DNA of 7,693 bases from G039029935 sp039029935 (GTDB lineage Bacteria > Chloroflexota > Anaerolineae > Caldilineales > Caldilineaceae), in assembly GCA_039029935.1 (NCBI GenBank), contig JBCCFC010000651.1, forward strand, positions 1 through 7,693, given 5' to 3'. A program made the position numbers and the translations under genes. The notes under the pieces were generated by a model. That model ran no database searches. It had not been told where the DNA came from and worked only from the letters and a program-made list of their open reading frames with translations. Position 1 is the first letter of the stretch. Each line of letters starts with the position of its first letter. Of this stretch, positions 1-6,705 are shown piece by piece.

Positions 1-14
1 ATGACCAATCCGCG

Positions 15-47
15 TTCCCTGATCCGAGACCCTACTTGTGCTATAAT
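15..47 (+). promoter_or_regulatory. Likely sigma70-type promoter for the ATPase operon
   Basis: A perfect TATAAT hexamer lies at 42-47, about 55 bases before the chosen start codon at 101. The -35 side is poor: the best candidates are around 15-24 (TTCCCT, CTGATC), and neither is close to TTGACA at the ideal spacing. If transcription starts near 54, the heptamer repeat at 57-91 would make up most of the mRNA leader. The -10 is clear; the rest is inference. Confidence 0.45.
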
Positions 48-56
48 AGACGAATG

Positions 57-91
57 TGCAACCTGCAACCTGCAACCTGCAACCTGCAACC
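57..91 (+). repeat. Tandem heptamer repeat, (TGCAACC)x5
   Basis: Five perfect, uninterrupted copies of the 7-bp unit TGCAACC end one base before the ribosome binding site GGAG (92-95) of the downstream gene. Short tandem heptamers of this kind occur in intergenic DNA of cyanobacteria, Chloroflexota and Bacteroidota and vary in copy number by slippage. Here the array lies between the -10 box and the start codon, so a copy-number change would alter the mRNA leader. Read through from a GTG at 56 it would encode Gln-Pro-Ala-Thr-type peptide in frame with the gene, but the ATG at 101 is a much better start. Confidence 0.9.
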
Positions 92-100
92 GGAGACATC

Positions 101-1999
101 ATGATTAAATTTCCATATGGACGGCGCGATTTTTATGAACTAATCACCGAAAATTACCTCTACGTTGACCGCACCAACCACATCCGCTTTATCGAGGAAT
201 GGGGCAAAGAACTGATCTTTCTGCGCCCGCGTCGCTTTGGCAAAAGTCTGTGGCTCTCCACACTGATGAACTACTATGACATCGCCAGAGAAGATGACTT
301 TACGCGGCTTTTTGGGCATCTGGCGATTGGACAGGAGCCGACGTCCATGCACAGCCGCTATATGGTGATGCGCTGGGATTTCTCGTGCGTGGCAGTCAGC
401 GGTGGGATTGAGGATATTCAGGAATCACTGAATACACATATCAACAATCGCATCCAACGCTTTATCACTTCCTATCAATACATGCTTAAACAACCGATTC
501 AAATTCAGTCAGATGCCTTTGGCTCCTTTGAATCGTTAATGACATCCATTTCACATTCACAACAAAAACTCTATCTCTTCATCGACGAATATGACAACTT
601 TGGCAATGAGGTGTTGATGGTTCCCAAACAGAAGACAGAGCGGGAAACCGAAGCACATCGACAACGCTATATCAATCTGGTCAAGGGTGAGGGACTCTTT
701 AAGACGTTGTTCAAAAATTTAAAGAGCGCAGGGTCGGGGGATGGGTTGGACCGTGTGTTTATGACAGGTGTCTCCCCCATTGTTCTGAGCGATGTCACGA
801 GTGGGGCCAACACCTTTCAGAATATTTCGTGGCGTCCCGAGTTGAATGAATTGTGTGGCTTTACCAAGACAGAAGTACACAAGTTAGCCCTGAGCGTGTT
901 CGACAGCCCCAAACCCAAACAGCGCATCACAGATAAAGAGACGGAGCTTTTACGTGTGATGACGTTGATGGAAAATTACTACAACGGTTCGCTCTTTATT
1001 GATGATTTTTATGACGTTGACATGGCAAATCTGCCCAAAGTCTATAACCCCACCTTGGTTTTTTATTTCCTGACCGAGTTTCAATCGCGGGGCTACTATC
1101 CCAAACAGTTATTGGATGAGAATCTGACCCCAGATGACCATAAACTGTTCCACATTGCAGGCTACCGTGAAGGGTCAACGGTTATCGACGACGCCTTTGC
1201 AGAGGACAGACATATCCATGTGCGCACCTTACGGACAAAATTTGGGGTCACAGACCTCCTCAATGAAAATCTCCAGAGTGACCGTCTGGCTCTTTTGCTT
1301 TGCTATTTGGGGGCCTTGACCAGTGCAGGCGAAACCATTCATGGGCAGAATATCCTGCAAATTCCTAATCTGGTGATCCAAAAACTCTACAGCGAACGGG
1401 TATTGACGCAAAACGTAGAGAGTGACAGCAGCAAAGTGGAAGCAGGGATGGCGGCGGCGGATGAGCTTTTTGCAACGGGCAACATGGGGCGGCTCTGCAC
1501 CTTTGCGCAAGAGCATTTGCTCCGGATCTATACGGGACGAGAAACCAGAGATTTTAATGAAGAGACGCTCAAGACCATTTTCATGATGCTGCTCTATCAC
1601 ACCGACCTATACCTGATCTATTCAGAGGCGCAGATTGAACGTAGTTTTGGCGATCTGTTGATGCTGGTACGGCCAGGGATGCGCCGCTATGCCCTATATG
1701 ACATTTTGATTGAGTTTAAGCAGCTACCATTGAGTCAGGCGACCGAAGCGGTTTCCACGCACAAGGGCAAGACCATCTACAAGGCACTCAAAGAAGATGA
1801 TGTGCGGACACGCTCACGGGATGAATTGGTGGCATTAAAAAATGTGGATGCAAAGTTTGAAGAAGCACGGGTACAACTGCGCAAATATCGGCAAAAATTG
1901 GTCAAACAGCATGGCGACGACTTGCGTCTGCGTTGCTATGCGGTGGTCAGCGTCGGGTTTGACCGGATTCTTTGGGATGAATTGAAAGAGGAAGCATGA
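101..1999 (+). CDS. AAA-ATPase-like protein with C-terminal PD-(D/E)XK nuclease domain
   Basis: This 632-residue protein belongs to the AAA-ATPase_like / PD-(D/E)XK nuclease superfamily (Pfam PF09820 with PF08011 type). I start it at the ATG at 101, where the family's usual opening (IKFPYGRRDFYELITENYLYVD) begins after GGAG at 92-95. Visible motifs are a Walker A variant RPRRFGKS (42-49), a Walker B LYLFIDEYDN (157-166), the family's FMTGVSPI segment (220-227), and a C-terminal nuclease core with E512, GD (517-518), D534 and IEFK (537-540). ATP binding and metal-dependent nuclease activity are therefore expected, with all key residues present. The cellular role of this family is not established; defence against foreign DNA or mobile-element control is often suspected. 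Length is normal for the family and no signal peptide or membrane segment is visible. The next gene begins 17 bp downstream, so they are probably co-transcribed. Confidence 0.9.
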   Translation: MIKFPYGRRDFYELITENYLYVDRTNHIRFIEEWGKELIFLRPRRFGKSLWLSTLMNYYDIAREDDFTRLFGHLAIGQEPTSMHSRYMVMRWDFSCVAVSGGIEDIQESLNTHINNRIQRFITSYQYMLKQPIQIQSDAFGSFESLMTSISHSQQKLYLFIDEYDNFGNEVLMVPKQKTERETEAHRQRYINLVKGEGLFKTLFKNLKSAGSGDGLDRVFMTGVSPIVLSDVTSGANTFQNISWRPELNELCGFTKTEVHKLALSVFDSPKPKQRITDKETELLRVMTLMENYYNGSLFIDDFYDVDMANLPKVYNPTLVFYFLTEFQSRGYYPKQLLDENLTPDDHKLFHIAGYREGSTVIDDAFAEDRHIHVRTLRTKFGVTDLLNENLQSDRLALLLCYLGALTSAGETIHGQNILQIPNLVIQKLYSERVLTQNVESDSSKVEAGMAAADELFATGNMGRLCTFAQEHLLRIYTGRETRDFNEETLKTIFMMLLYHTDLYLIYSEAQIERSFGDLLMLVRPGMRRYALYDILIEFKQLPLSQATEAVSTHKGKTIYKALKEDDVRTRSRDELVALKNVDAKFEEARVQLRKYRQKLVKQHGDDLRLRCYAVVSVGFDRILWDELKEEA

Positions 2000-2005
2000 A
2001 CCAGT

Positions 2006-2012
2006 AAAGGAG
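2006..2012 (+). promoter_or_regulatory. Ribosome binding site for the DUF4037 gene
   Basis: AAAGGAG lies 4 bases before the ATG at 2017, inside the 17-bp gap after the ATPase stop codon. A strong Shine-Dalgarno sequence with no room for a promoter supports translation from a shared mRNA. Confidence 0.8.
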
Positions 2013-2016
2013 CCAC

Positions 2017-3111
2017 ATGAACAAATCTTTTATCAACGGGTTAGACTTAGCTGAACTCTTCTACCATGAAGCCGTCAAACCCGTTCTCGACAAGCACTAT
2101 CCTGATTTGCCCCACTCTGCGGCCCTCATTGGCATGGGTTCGGAGGTCATGGACTTTGATACAGAACAGTCAACCGACCATGATTGGGGACCAAGACTGT
2201 TGTTGTTCCTCGATTCTGCCGACCACGGGACATATCAATCAGCACTTAACAATAGGCTCCGGCATGAACTCCCCACAGAGGTTCGTGGCTATGCGACCAG
2301 CTTTACACCGAATGAAGATGGCACGGGTAGAATGGATATCACTGAGGGTGCGGAGATTGAACACAGGGTGATGATTCTGACCGTGCAAGGTCTGTTCAGG
2401 TATGTCCTCAACTTTGACCCAACAGACACCATCACTGCCGTTGATTGGGTCAGCGTCTCTGACTATGATCTGCTGATGCTGACATCCGGGCGTGTCTTTC
2501 ACGATGGCCTTGGTCAGTTGAATCCATTACGCACCAAGCTACGCTATTACCCAGATGATGTGTGGCTTTATCTATTAGCAGCACAGTGGAAACGAATTGC
2601 TCAGGAAGAAGCGTTTATGGGGCGATGTGGTCAGGTGGGAGACGAACTAGGGTCGCGGTTGGTGGCGAGTCGGCTGGTGCGCGACCTGATGCGGCTCTGC
2701 TTTCTGATGGAGCGGCACTATGCCCCCTACATCAAATGGTTTGGCAGTGCCTTTGCCCAGCTTGATTCTGCGGATAGACTCGCGCCTGTCTTAACCGATA
2801 TCCTATCTGCAAACACATGGCAAGAACGGCAGACGCACCTCAGCCTTGCCTATGCGTTTGTTGCCCAGATGCACAACAACTTGGGCATCACCAAGCCGCT
2901 TTCGGCACAGGTGAGTCAGTTTCACAATCGACCGTTTTGGGTGATCCATGCCGACCGTTTTGTCGATGAGATTCGTGCGTGTATTCACGATGAAGCGGTG
3001 TTGGCGTTACCAGAACATCTTGGCTCAATCGACCAATTTGTGGATTCAACTGACGCAATGAACATGAGCGCACGATTTCGTCCTGTCTATCTCCCCAATT
3101 TGCTTGACTAA
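2017..3111 (+). CDS. DUF4037 domain protein with nucleotidyltransferase-like N-terminus
   Basis: A 364-residue soluble protein recognised as the DUF4037 family. The N-terminal block at 39-64 contains G41-S42 and, after a short insert, D54, D56 and the run DWGPRLLLF. This resembles the GS...DxD metal and nucleotide motif of the nucleotidyltransferase fold. A later segment, TSGRVFHDGLGQL (156-168), and a helical C-terminal half (about 180-340, including CFLMERHYAPYIKW) match the DUF4037 body. Biochemical function is unknown; nucleotidyl transfer to a protein, RNA or small molecule is inference from the fold motif only. The AAAGGAG ribosome binding site and the 17-bp gap tie it to the upstream ATPase/nuclease. 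Few other products would fit; the family call is strong, the activity is not. Confidence 0.85.
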   Translation: MNKSFINGLDLAELFYHEAVKPVLDKHYPDLPHSAALIGMGSEVMDFDTEQSTDHDWGPRLLLFLDSADHGTYQSALNNRLRHELPTEVRGYATSFTPNEDGTGRMDITEGAEIEHRVMILTVQGLFRYVLNFDPTDTITAVDWVSVSDYDLLMLTSGRVFHDGLGQLNPLRTKLRYYPDDVWLYLLAAQWKRIAQEEAFMGRCGQVGDELGSRLVASRLVRDLMRLCFLMERHYAPYIKWFGSAFAQLDSADRLAPVLTDILSANTWQERQTHLSLAYAFVAQMHNNLGITKPLSAQVSQFHNRPFWVIHADRFVDEIRACIHDEAVLALPEHLGSIDQFVDSTDAMNMSARFRPVYLPNLLD

Positions 3112-3154
3112 TCCTCGAAAGCATGTCAAAATTGCATAAAGGTATTATCAAATG

Positions 3155-3192
3155 TCATTTCATCATACAACGTTTATCGGTTGGTGAAATGA
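3155..3192. promoter_or_regulatory. Inverted repeat in the intergenic leader before the TIGR03032 gene
   Basis: TCATTTCATCA (3155-3165) pairs with TGGTGAAATGA (3182-3192): 11 positions with one G-U type wobble, around a 16-base loop. The right arm ends 10 bases before the GGAG (3203-3206) that precedes the ATG at 3216. It is AT-rich and followed by only four T residues, so it is a poor rho-independent terminator for the upstream operon. An operator or leader hairpin for the downstream gene is equally possible. I see no convincing promoter in 3112-3215. Confidence 0.4.
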
Positions 3193-3215
3193 GTTTTCGT
3201 ATGGAGTTATGATTG

Positions 3216-4403
3216 ATGTCTGAAATTGAACAAGATATTACGCAATCTGGCGAGGCACAGGGTGAAAGTCAGCCACAGGGCGTACAACAGGATAGTCAGC
3301 CCAATCCCAATGAACCCAATCCGCTACGCAGCATCCACACCACCAACTTTCCAGCCATTCTCAAGGAATTAAATGCAAGTTTGGTTGTCTCTACCTACCA
3401 GGCGGGCAAGGTTGTGTTGGTGAAGGCGGATTTGAGCGATGAAACGCCCCGTCTCAATACGCATTTTTGCTTCTTCAAAAAGCCAATGGGCATTGCGGCC
3501 AACTATGCACGCATGGCGGTGGGCTGTGCGGCAGAGGTGTGGCATTTGCACAACATGCCTGCGGTTGCCCAAAAAACCGAGCCGATTGGCTCGTTTGACG
3601 CCTGCTATGTGCCGTTACGCTCACATATCACAGGTGATATTGACATTCACGAGATGGCCTTTGACAAGGATGGCGAACTGTGGATTATCAACACAAAGTT
3701 TTCCTGTCTTTGCACATTGGACAGCCACAACAGCTTTGTCCCCCGCTGGCGACCACCCTTTATCACCGCGCTGACGCCGGAGGACCGCTGTCATCTAAAT
3801 GGGCTGGCAATGGTCAATGGGCAACCCAAATATGTCACCATGCTGGGGGAGAGCGATGAGGCCAATGGCTGGCGTCCCGACAAAGCACGGGGGGGCATGT
3901 TGATGGACATGACAACCAACCAAGTGATCATACGCAACCTGTCCATGCCCCATTCACCCCGTATGTATAACAATCAGCTTTGGGTGTTGGAGTCCGGCAA
4001 TGGCAGTTTGGCCGCTATCGACCACTACAAAGACCCAACTCGTGCGAAACTGCGTACCGTGACAGAGTTGCCTGGCTTTACGCGGGGGCTTGACTTTTGT
4101 GGGCCATTGGCCTTTATTGGGCTGTCACAAATCCGCGAAACCGCAGTCTTTAGCGGCTTGCCATTGACAGAACGGCTCAATGAACGCATCTGCGGTGTGT
4201 ATGTGGTCAACATCAACAACGGTGAAATCATTGCCTTCTTGCAATTTGAAGAAGCGGTGCAGGAGATTTTTGCCGTGCAGGTCTTGCCCAATGTGCGCGC
4301 ACCGGACCTGATGGGCTGGGATGATCAACGGCTGGCGCATTCATACTTGCTGCCCGATGAGGCCATGTCTGATGTGCCATCGGAGATTAAAGGAACGGCG
4401 TAA
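3216..4403 (+). CDS. TIGR03032 family protein (DUF4915, beta-propeller-like)
   Basis: A 395-residue protein of the TIGR03032 family, whose function is unknown. The start is the ATG at 3216, 9 bases after GGAG (3203-3206); a TTG one codon earlier is possible but less likely. Residues 1-36 are a Gln/Glu/Pro-rich low-complexity tail without a signal peptide. The family core follows, with LRSIHTTNFPAILKELNASL (37-56), STYQAGK (59-65), DIHEMAFD (143-150), ELWIINTKFSCLCTLD (154-169), RCHLNGLAM (191-199), LSMPHSPR (242-249), WVLESGNGSL (256-265) and PGFTRGLDF (286-294). The repeated short W/I-N-T and G-x-L-x-x-I-D blocks are typical of blades of a beta-propeller. Family members are often found near sulfotransferase or TPR genes; none is seen here. 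It is separated from the upstream operon by 104 bp and likely has separate control. It looks complete. Confidence 0.87.
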   Translation: MSEIEQDITQSGEAQGESQPQGVQQDSQPNPNEPNPLRSIHTTNFPAILKELNASLVVSTYQAGKVVLVKADLSDETPRLNTHFCFFKKPMGIAANYARMAVGCAAEVWHLHNMPAVAQKTEPIGSFDACYVPLRSHITGDIDIHEMAFDKDGELWIINTKFSCLCTLDSHNSFVPRWRPPFITALTPEDRCHLNGLAMVNGQPKYVTMLGESDEANGWRPDKARGGMLMDMTTNQVIIRNLSMPHSPRMYNNQLWVLESGNGSLAAIDHYKDPTRAKLRTVTELPGFTRGLDFCGPLAFIGLSQIRETAVFSGLPLTERLNERICGVYVVNINNGEIIAFLQFEEAVQEIFAVQVLPNVRAPDLMGWDDQRLAHSYLLPDEAMSDVPSEIKGTA

Positions 4404-4409
4404 CTAAGC

Positions 4410-4450
4410 GGTAGGTCGGTGTTCGGTAGGTCGGTGTTCGGTAGGTCGGT
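4410..4450. repeat. 15-bp tandem repeat (GGTAGGTCGGTGTTC), 2.7 copies
   Basis: Two perfect copies of GGTAGGTCGGTGTTC (4410-4424, 4425-4439) and a partial third (4440-4450) begin six bases after the TIGR03032 stop codon. A degenerate GGTCGGT continues at 4452-4458. The unit is built of nested GGTCGGT/GGTAGG steps, which suggests growth by replication slippage. Confidence 0.85.
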
Positions 4451-4487
4451 TGGTCGGTGAGCAGAGAGTGCATCCAATCAACCGACC
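4444..4487 (+). terminator. Possible 3' hairpin after the TIGR03032 gene
   Basis: GGTCGGTTG (4444-4452), at the end of the tandem repeat, is perfectly complementary to CAACCGACC (4479-4487), with a 26-base loop. It is the first GC-rich hairpin after the stop codon. There is no T-run, so it may only protect the mRNA end or aid rho-dependent termination. Confidence 0.3.
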
Positions 4488-4581
4488 CGTCTAAGGCCAT
4501 TCCACAGAAATAATTACCCACAGGCTCGCGGAGATAGGCAGAGGACACCCCGAACCCCATGTGGCTTCATGCCAAACAGGT

Positions 4582-4788
4582 CTAATAATTTTCGACGTTT
4601 ACTTTCCATTGCTCATTCTTCACTTCCATCCAAATCACATGTTTATGCAGTAGCTGACTACACGAAAGAATACCCAATTCATGGTTCAAGCACTCCTCAC
4701 GTTGACCGTAGCACCATGTGCGCATATGGTCGATAGTCGGTCTTTTCTCATGAGGTGTATGATCCGGCAGGTCATAAGGCCATTCCAC
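4582..4788 (-). CDS. Short unrecognised open frame within the repeat element
   Basis: A 68-codon frame on the minus strand begins at a GTG inside the internal copy of the element end (4777-4804) and stops at 4582. Its product is rich in Cys, His and Trp (for example TWCYGQREECLNHELGIL) but I recognise no family. It has no clear ribosome binding site, and a minus-strand terminator-like hairpin lies just upstream. It may be a remnant of a transposase or passenger gene, or chance. It is listed only because the stretch 4404-5082 holds no other gene. Confidence 0.15.
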   Translation of the reverse strand: MEWPYDLPDHTPHEKRPTIDHMRTWCYGQREECLNHELGILSCSQLLHKHVIWMEVKNEQWKVNVENY

Positions 4789-4813
4789 AGAATAAAATAT
4801 CCATTAAAACGCG

Positions 4814-4866
4814 AAAAAAACAATCTCTAATGCGGGTTATACACGAGAGAGTCGCATTAGAGATTG
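4814..4866 (-). terminator. Hairpin with T-run on the minus strand
   Basis: CAATCTCTAATGCG (4821-4834) and CGCATTAGAGATTG (4853-4866) form a perfect 14-bp stem around an 18-base loop. Read on the minus strand the stem is followed by seven T residues (4814-4820), giving the form of a rho-independent terminator for leftward transcription. On the plus strand the stem is followed by GCTCCCTCC, so it should not stop the plus strand in the same way. It is the centre of the 4777-4902 repeat element and may serve the element instead. Confidence 0.5.
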
Positions 4867-4944
4867 CTCCCTCCACGGGTACTTATTTCTGTGGATTCGC
4901 CTAAAAGAATACGACAGCCGCCCCAAAGGATCATTTTACACAGT

Positions 4945-4972
4945 TTGAGAAACGTCCCGCATCGCCTATAAT
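4945..4972 (+). promoter_or_regulatory. Sigma70-type promoter for the aldolase gene
   Basis: TTGAGA (4945-4950) and TATAAT (4967-4972) are separated by 16 bp: five of six and six of six matches to consensus. This is the best promoter in the window. It would give a 5' leader of about 100 bases before the ATG at 5083, containing a small hairpin (GGAT 4987-4990 with ATCC 4994-4997). A weaker alternative lies nearer the gene (TTGGTA 5034-5039, TACATA 5056-5061). Confidence 0.6.
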
Positions 4973-5082
4973 CATAGCGTGGTGCAGGATTGCATCCATC
5001 AAAATAGACCACACGATTCATCAATGTATTCTGTTGGTATCAAAAGCAAAAAACGTACATAAATACAAAAAGGACAAAAACT

Positions 5083-5868
5083 ATGCGACCAAATAAACTA
5101 CGTGAATTACTCAACAACGATCAGCCTAGCCTGAGTACCCATGTCCACAGCACATGGCCGTCAGTCATCGAGGCGTTGGGACACACGGGAGTCTACGATT
5201 ATGTGGAATTTGTGGCCGAATATGCGCCCTTTGATCTGTATGACTTTGACAACTTAGGACGTGCAGCGGAATTGCACAATCTGGGGGCGATGATCAAGGT
5301 AGACCAGGAACCACGCGGCTTTTTGGCCCAACGTGCCATTGGCTCCGGCTTCCAGAGCGTTCTCTTTGCCGATTGTCAAAATGCGGATGAGGTGCGTGAA
5401 TGTGTGCGCATCTGTCGGCCAGATACACCCGAAGATGGGGGCAGCTATGGTGTCGGCACACGGCGTTTCTCCTACATGGGTTATGGCGGTTCACCGGACT
5501 ACGTGCAGGCGGTGCGTGACACCGTTGTGGTCATCATGATTGAGAAGAAAGGCACAGTCGACCAGCTTGAAGAAATTCTCGAAATTGATGGGGTCGATAT
5601 GATTCAATGGGGTGGCTCAGACTTTTCCATGAACATCGGTCTGCCGGGACAACATTCACATCCTGATGTCGCCGACGCCAGAAAATATGTGTTTGAAACA
5701 GCCATCAAAATGGGTGTCCCACCCCGCGCCGAAATCGGCTCACCGGACCAAGCGAAGGAATATCTTGATATGGGTGTCAAACACTTCTCCATCGGTACAG
5801 ATATTTCGATTCTGTACGGCTGGTGGTTGAAGAACGGAGAGGCGATGCGGAAGGCGATGGAAGGGTAG
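5083..5868 (+). CDS. HpcH/HpaI aldolase/citrate lyase family protein
   Basis: A 261-residue TIM-barrel protein of the HpcH/HpaI family, metal-dependent (class II) aldolases that split or join pyruvate and an aldehyde. AAAAGGA ends at 5074, 8 bases before the ATG. Expected metal ligands are visible: E154 in VIMIEKKGTV and D180 in IQWGGSDFSMNIG. Other family blocks are GVYDYVEFVAEYAPFDLYD (36-54), RAIGSGFQSVLFADCQNADE (84-103) and GVKHFSIGTDISIL (231-244). Two active-site positions differ from canonical HpaI: where VVR-type Arg is usual there is IKV (K72), and the usual D-x-E-H-G is VAEYAPFD (no His). This marks a divergent subfamily, so the substrate cannot be named, and a role other than 4-hydroxy-2-oxoheptanedioate cleavage is likely. 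It looks complete, with its own promoter, and stops 14 bp before the IscB element. Confidence 0.85.
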   Translation: MRPNKLRELLNNDQPSLSTHVHSTWPSVIEALGHTGVYDYVEFVAEYAPFDLYDFDNLGRAAELHNLGAMIKVDQEPRGFLAQRAIGSGFQSVLFADCQNADEVRECVRICRPDTPEDGGSYGVGTRRFSYMGYGGSPDYVQAVRDTVVVIMIEKKGTVDQLEEILEIDGVDMIQWGGSDFSMNIGLPGQHSHPDVADARKYVFETAIKMGVPPRAEIGSPDQAKEYLDMGVKHFSIGTDISILYGWWLKNGEAMRKAMEG

Positions 5869-5914
5869 GCTTAAGCTAAATATAGACAAATAGTGACAAA
5901 AAAGTCGATTTGTC

Positions 5915-6123
5915 CATATTCTCTCATGTAGAGATGTAAGCTCAGACTAAGCACCATGAGTGCTACGTTATTTCGCATGTAGATACCTTGGGATGCCAGA
6001 CTCAGTTCCAAGCCCTATCGTGGCTCTGTAAACAGTTCTGAATAGCAGGAACAGTCAACCACTTTGTGAAGGCGAGATAACATTGTCGAGAGTCACAGAA
6101 CAATCGAAAGATTAGAGGCAGAA
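5915..6123 (+). ncRNA. Probable omegaRNA (HEARO-type) of the IscB element
   Basis: About 210 non-coding bases sit between the element's left hairpin and iscB, exactly where IscB proteins have their guide-carrying RNA (HEARO RNA, omegaRNA). The region is rich in possible stems: CTCT/AGAG (5921-5924/5930-5933), AGCAC/GTGCT (5950-5954/5960-5964), CTTGG/CCAAG (around 5988/6008), GTTCTG/CAGGAAC (6035-6040/6046-6052) and TGTGA/TCACA (6065-6069/6093-6097) with an inner CGA/TCG. In known systems the guide is the 5' part of the RNA and is transcribed from DNA just outside the left end, here the aldolase tail or the bases after it. Boundaries are approximate; I could not align it to the HEARO model. 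Confidence 0.6.
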
Positions 6124-6693
6124 ATGTCAACACAAAATTATGTATTTGTCATGGATACAAACAAAAATCCATTATCACCCTGTCATCCAGCGAAGGCAAG
6201 GAAATTGCTCAAGCGAGGAAAAGCAGCGGTGTATCGGATGTATCCATTCACCATCATTCTTAACTATGCTCTGGAAGAGGCTGCGCCGCAACCGATTCAG
6301 GTGAAGGTGGACCCAGGCTCAAAGACAACGGGTATCGCAATCGTGCAAGAAAATGAAGGTGGCTTCAAAGTCATATGGGGAGCGGAATTGGAACATCGTG
6401 GGGAACCCATCAAAAAGGCATTAGAAACAAGACGCGCACTACGTCGAAGTCGTCGAAGCCGAAAAACGCGTTACCGCAAACCCAGATTTCAGAATCGAAC
6501 AAGACTAGAAGGGTGGTTGCCGCCCTCACTGATGAGTCGAGTATACAATATTCAAACGTGGCTCAATCGTCTCTCCAGATATTGTCCAATTACATCGATT
6601 TCGATGGAGTTGGTTCGATTCGACACACAGTTGATGCAGAATCCTGAGATTTCTGGCGTGGAGTATCAACAAGGTGAGCTCGCTGGATATTAG
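6124..6693 (+). CDS. IscB N-terminal part (RRXRR domain, RuvC-I/II)
   Basis: This is what would be translated from the ATG at 6124 (AGAGG at 6114-6118) if the TAG is read as stop: 189 residues with the PLMP region, RuvC-I, bridge helix and RuvC-II. It lacks the HNH domain and RuvC-III, so alone it cannot form a complete RuvC active site. It could still bind the omegaRNA through the bridge helix. Confidence 0.6.
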   Translation: MSTQNYVFVMDTNKNPLSPCHPAKARKLLKRGKAAVYRMYPFTIILNYALEEAAPQPIQVKVDPGSKTTGIAIVQENEGGFKVIWGAELEHRGEPIKKALETRRALRRSRRSRKTRYRKPRFQNRTRLEGWLPPSLMSRVYNIQTWLNRLSRYCPITSISMELVRFDTQLMQNPEISGVEYQQGELAGY

Positions 6694-6705
6694 GTACGCG
6701 AATAT

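Larger units (their letters stand above)
4494..4902. mobile_element. MITE-like or decayed insertion element with inverted ends
   Basis: The left end at 4494-4521 (AGGCCATTCCACAGAAATAA...) and the reverse complement of the right end at 4875-4902 match at 23 of 28 positions. The shared core is TCCACAGAAATAA followed by TACCC. A second, weaker copy of the left end lies inside at 4777-4804 and matches the same right end at 21 of 28. So either a 126-bp element (4777-4902) sits within the remains of a longer one, or the left end has been duplicated. No transposase is recognisable; the only reading frame of note inside is a 68-codon minus-strand frame. A third copy of the end occurs at 7489-7514. 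The repeat structure is seen directly; the family is not identified. Confidence 0.6.

Noticed and set aside
56..100. An upstream GTG start at 56 for the ATPase gene, adding 15 residues encoded by the heptamer repeat
   Set aside because: The ATG at 101 has GGAG just before it and begins exactly at the conserved family N-terminus; the extra residues are only translated repeat.
1229..1600. A 123-codon minus-strand open frame inside the ATPase gene, and other overlapping frames in the coding genes
   Set aside because: They lie wholly inside genes with clear family motifs on the other strand or frame, have no recognisable domains, and are shadows of coding sequence.
4410..4458. CRISPR-like repeats
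   Set aside because: The 15-bp units are directly adjacent with no spacers, and no cas gene is present.
6691..6693. Genetic-code change with TAG read as an amino acid throughout
   Set aside because: The aldolase (5866-5868) and the iscB frame itself (7405-7407) end in TAG at the normal place, so TAG works as stop here.
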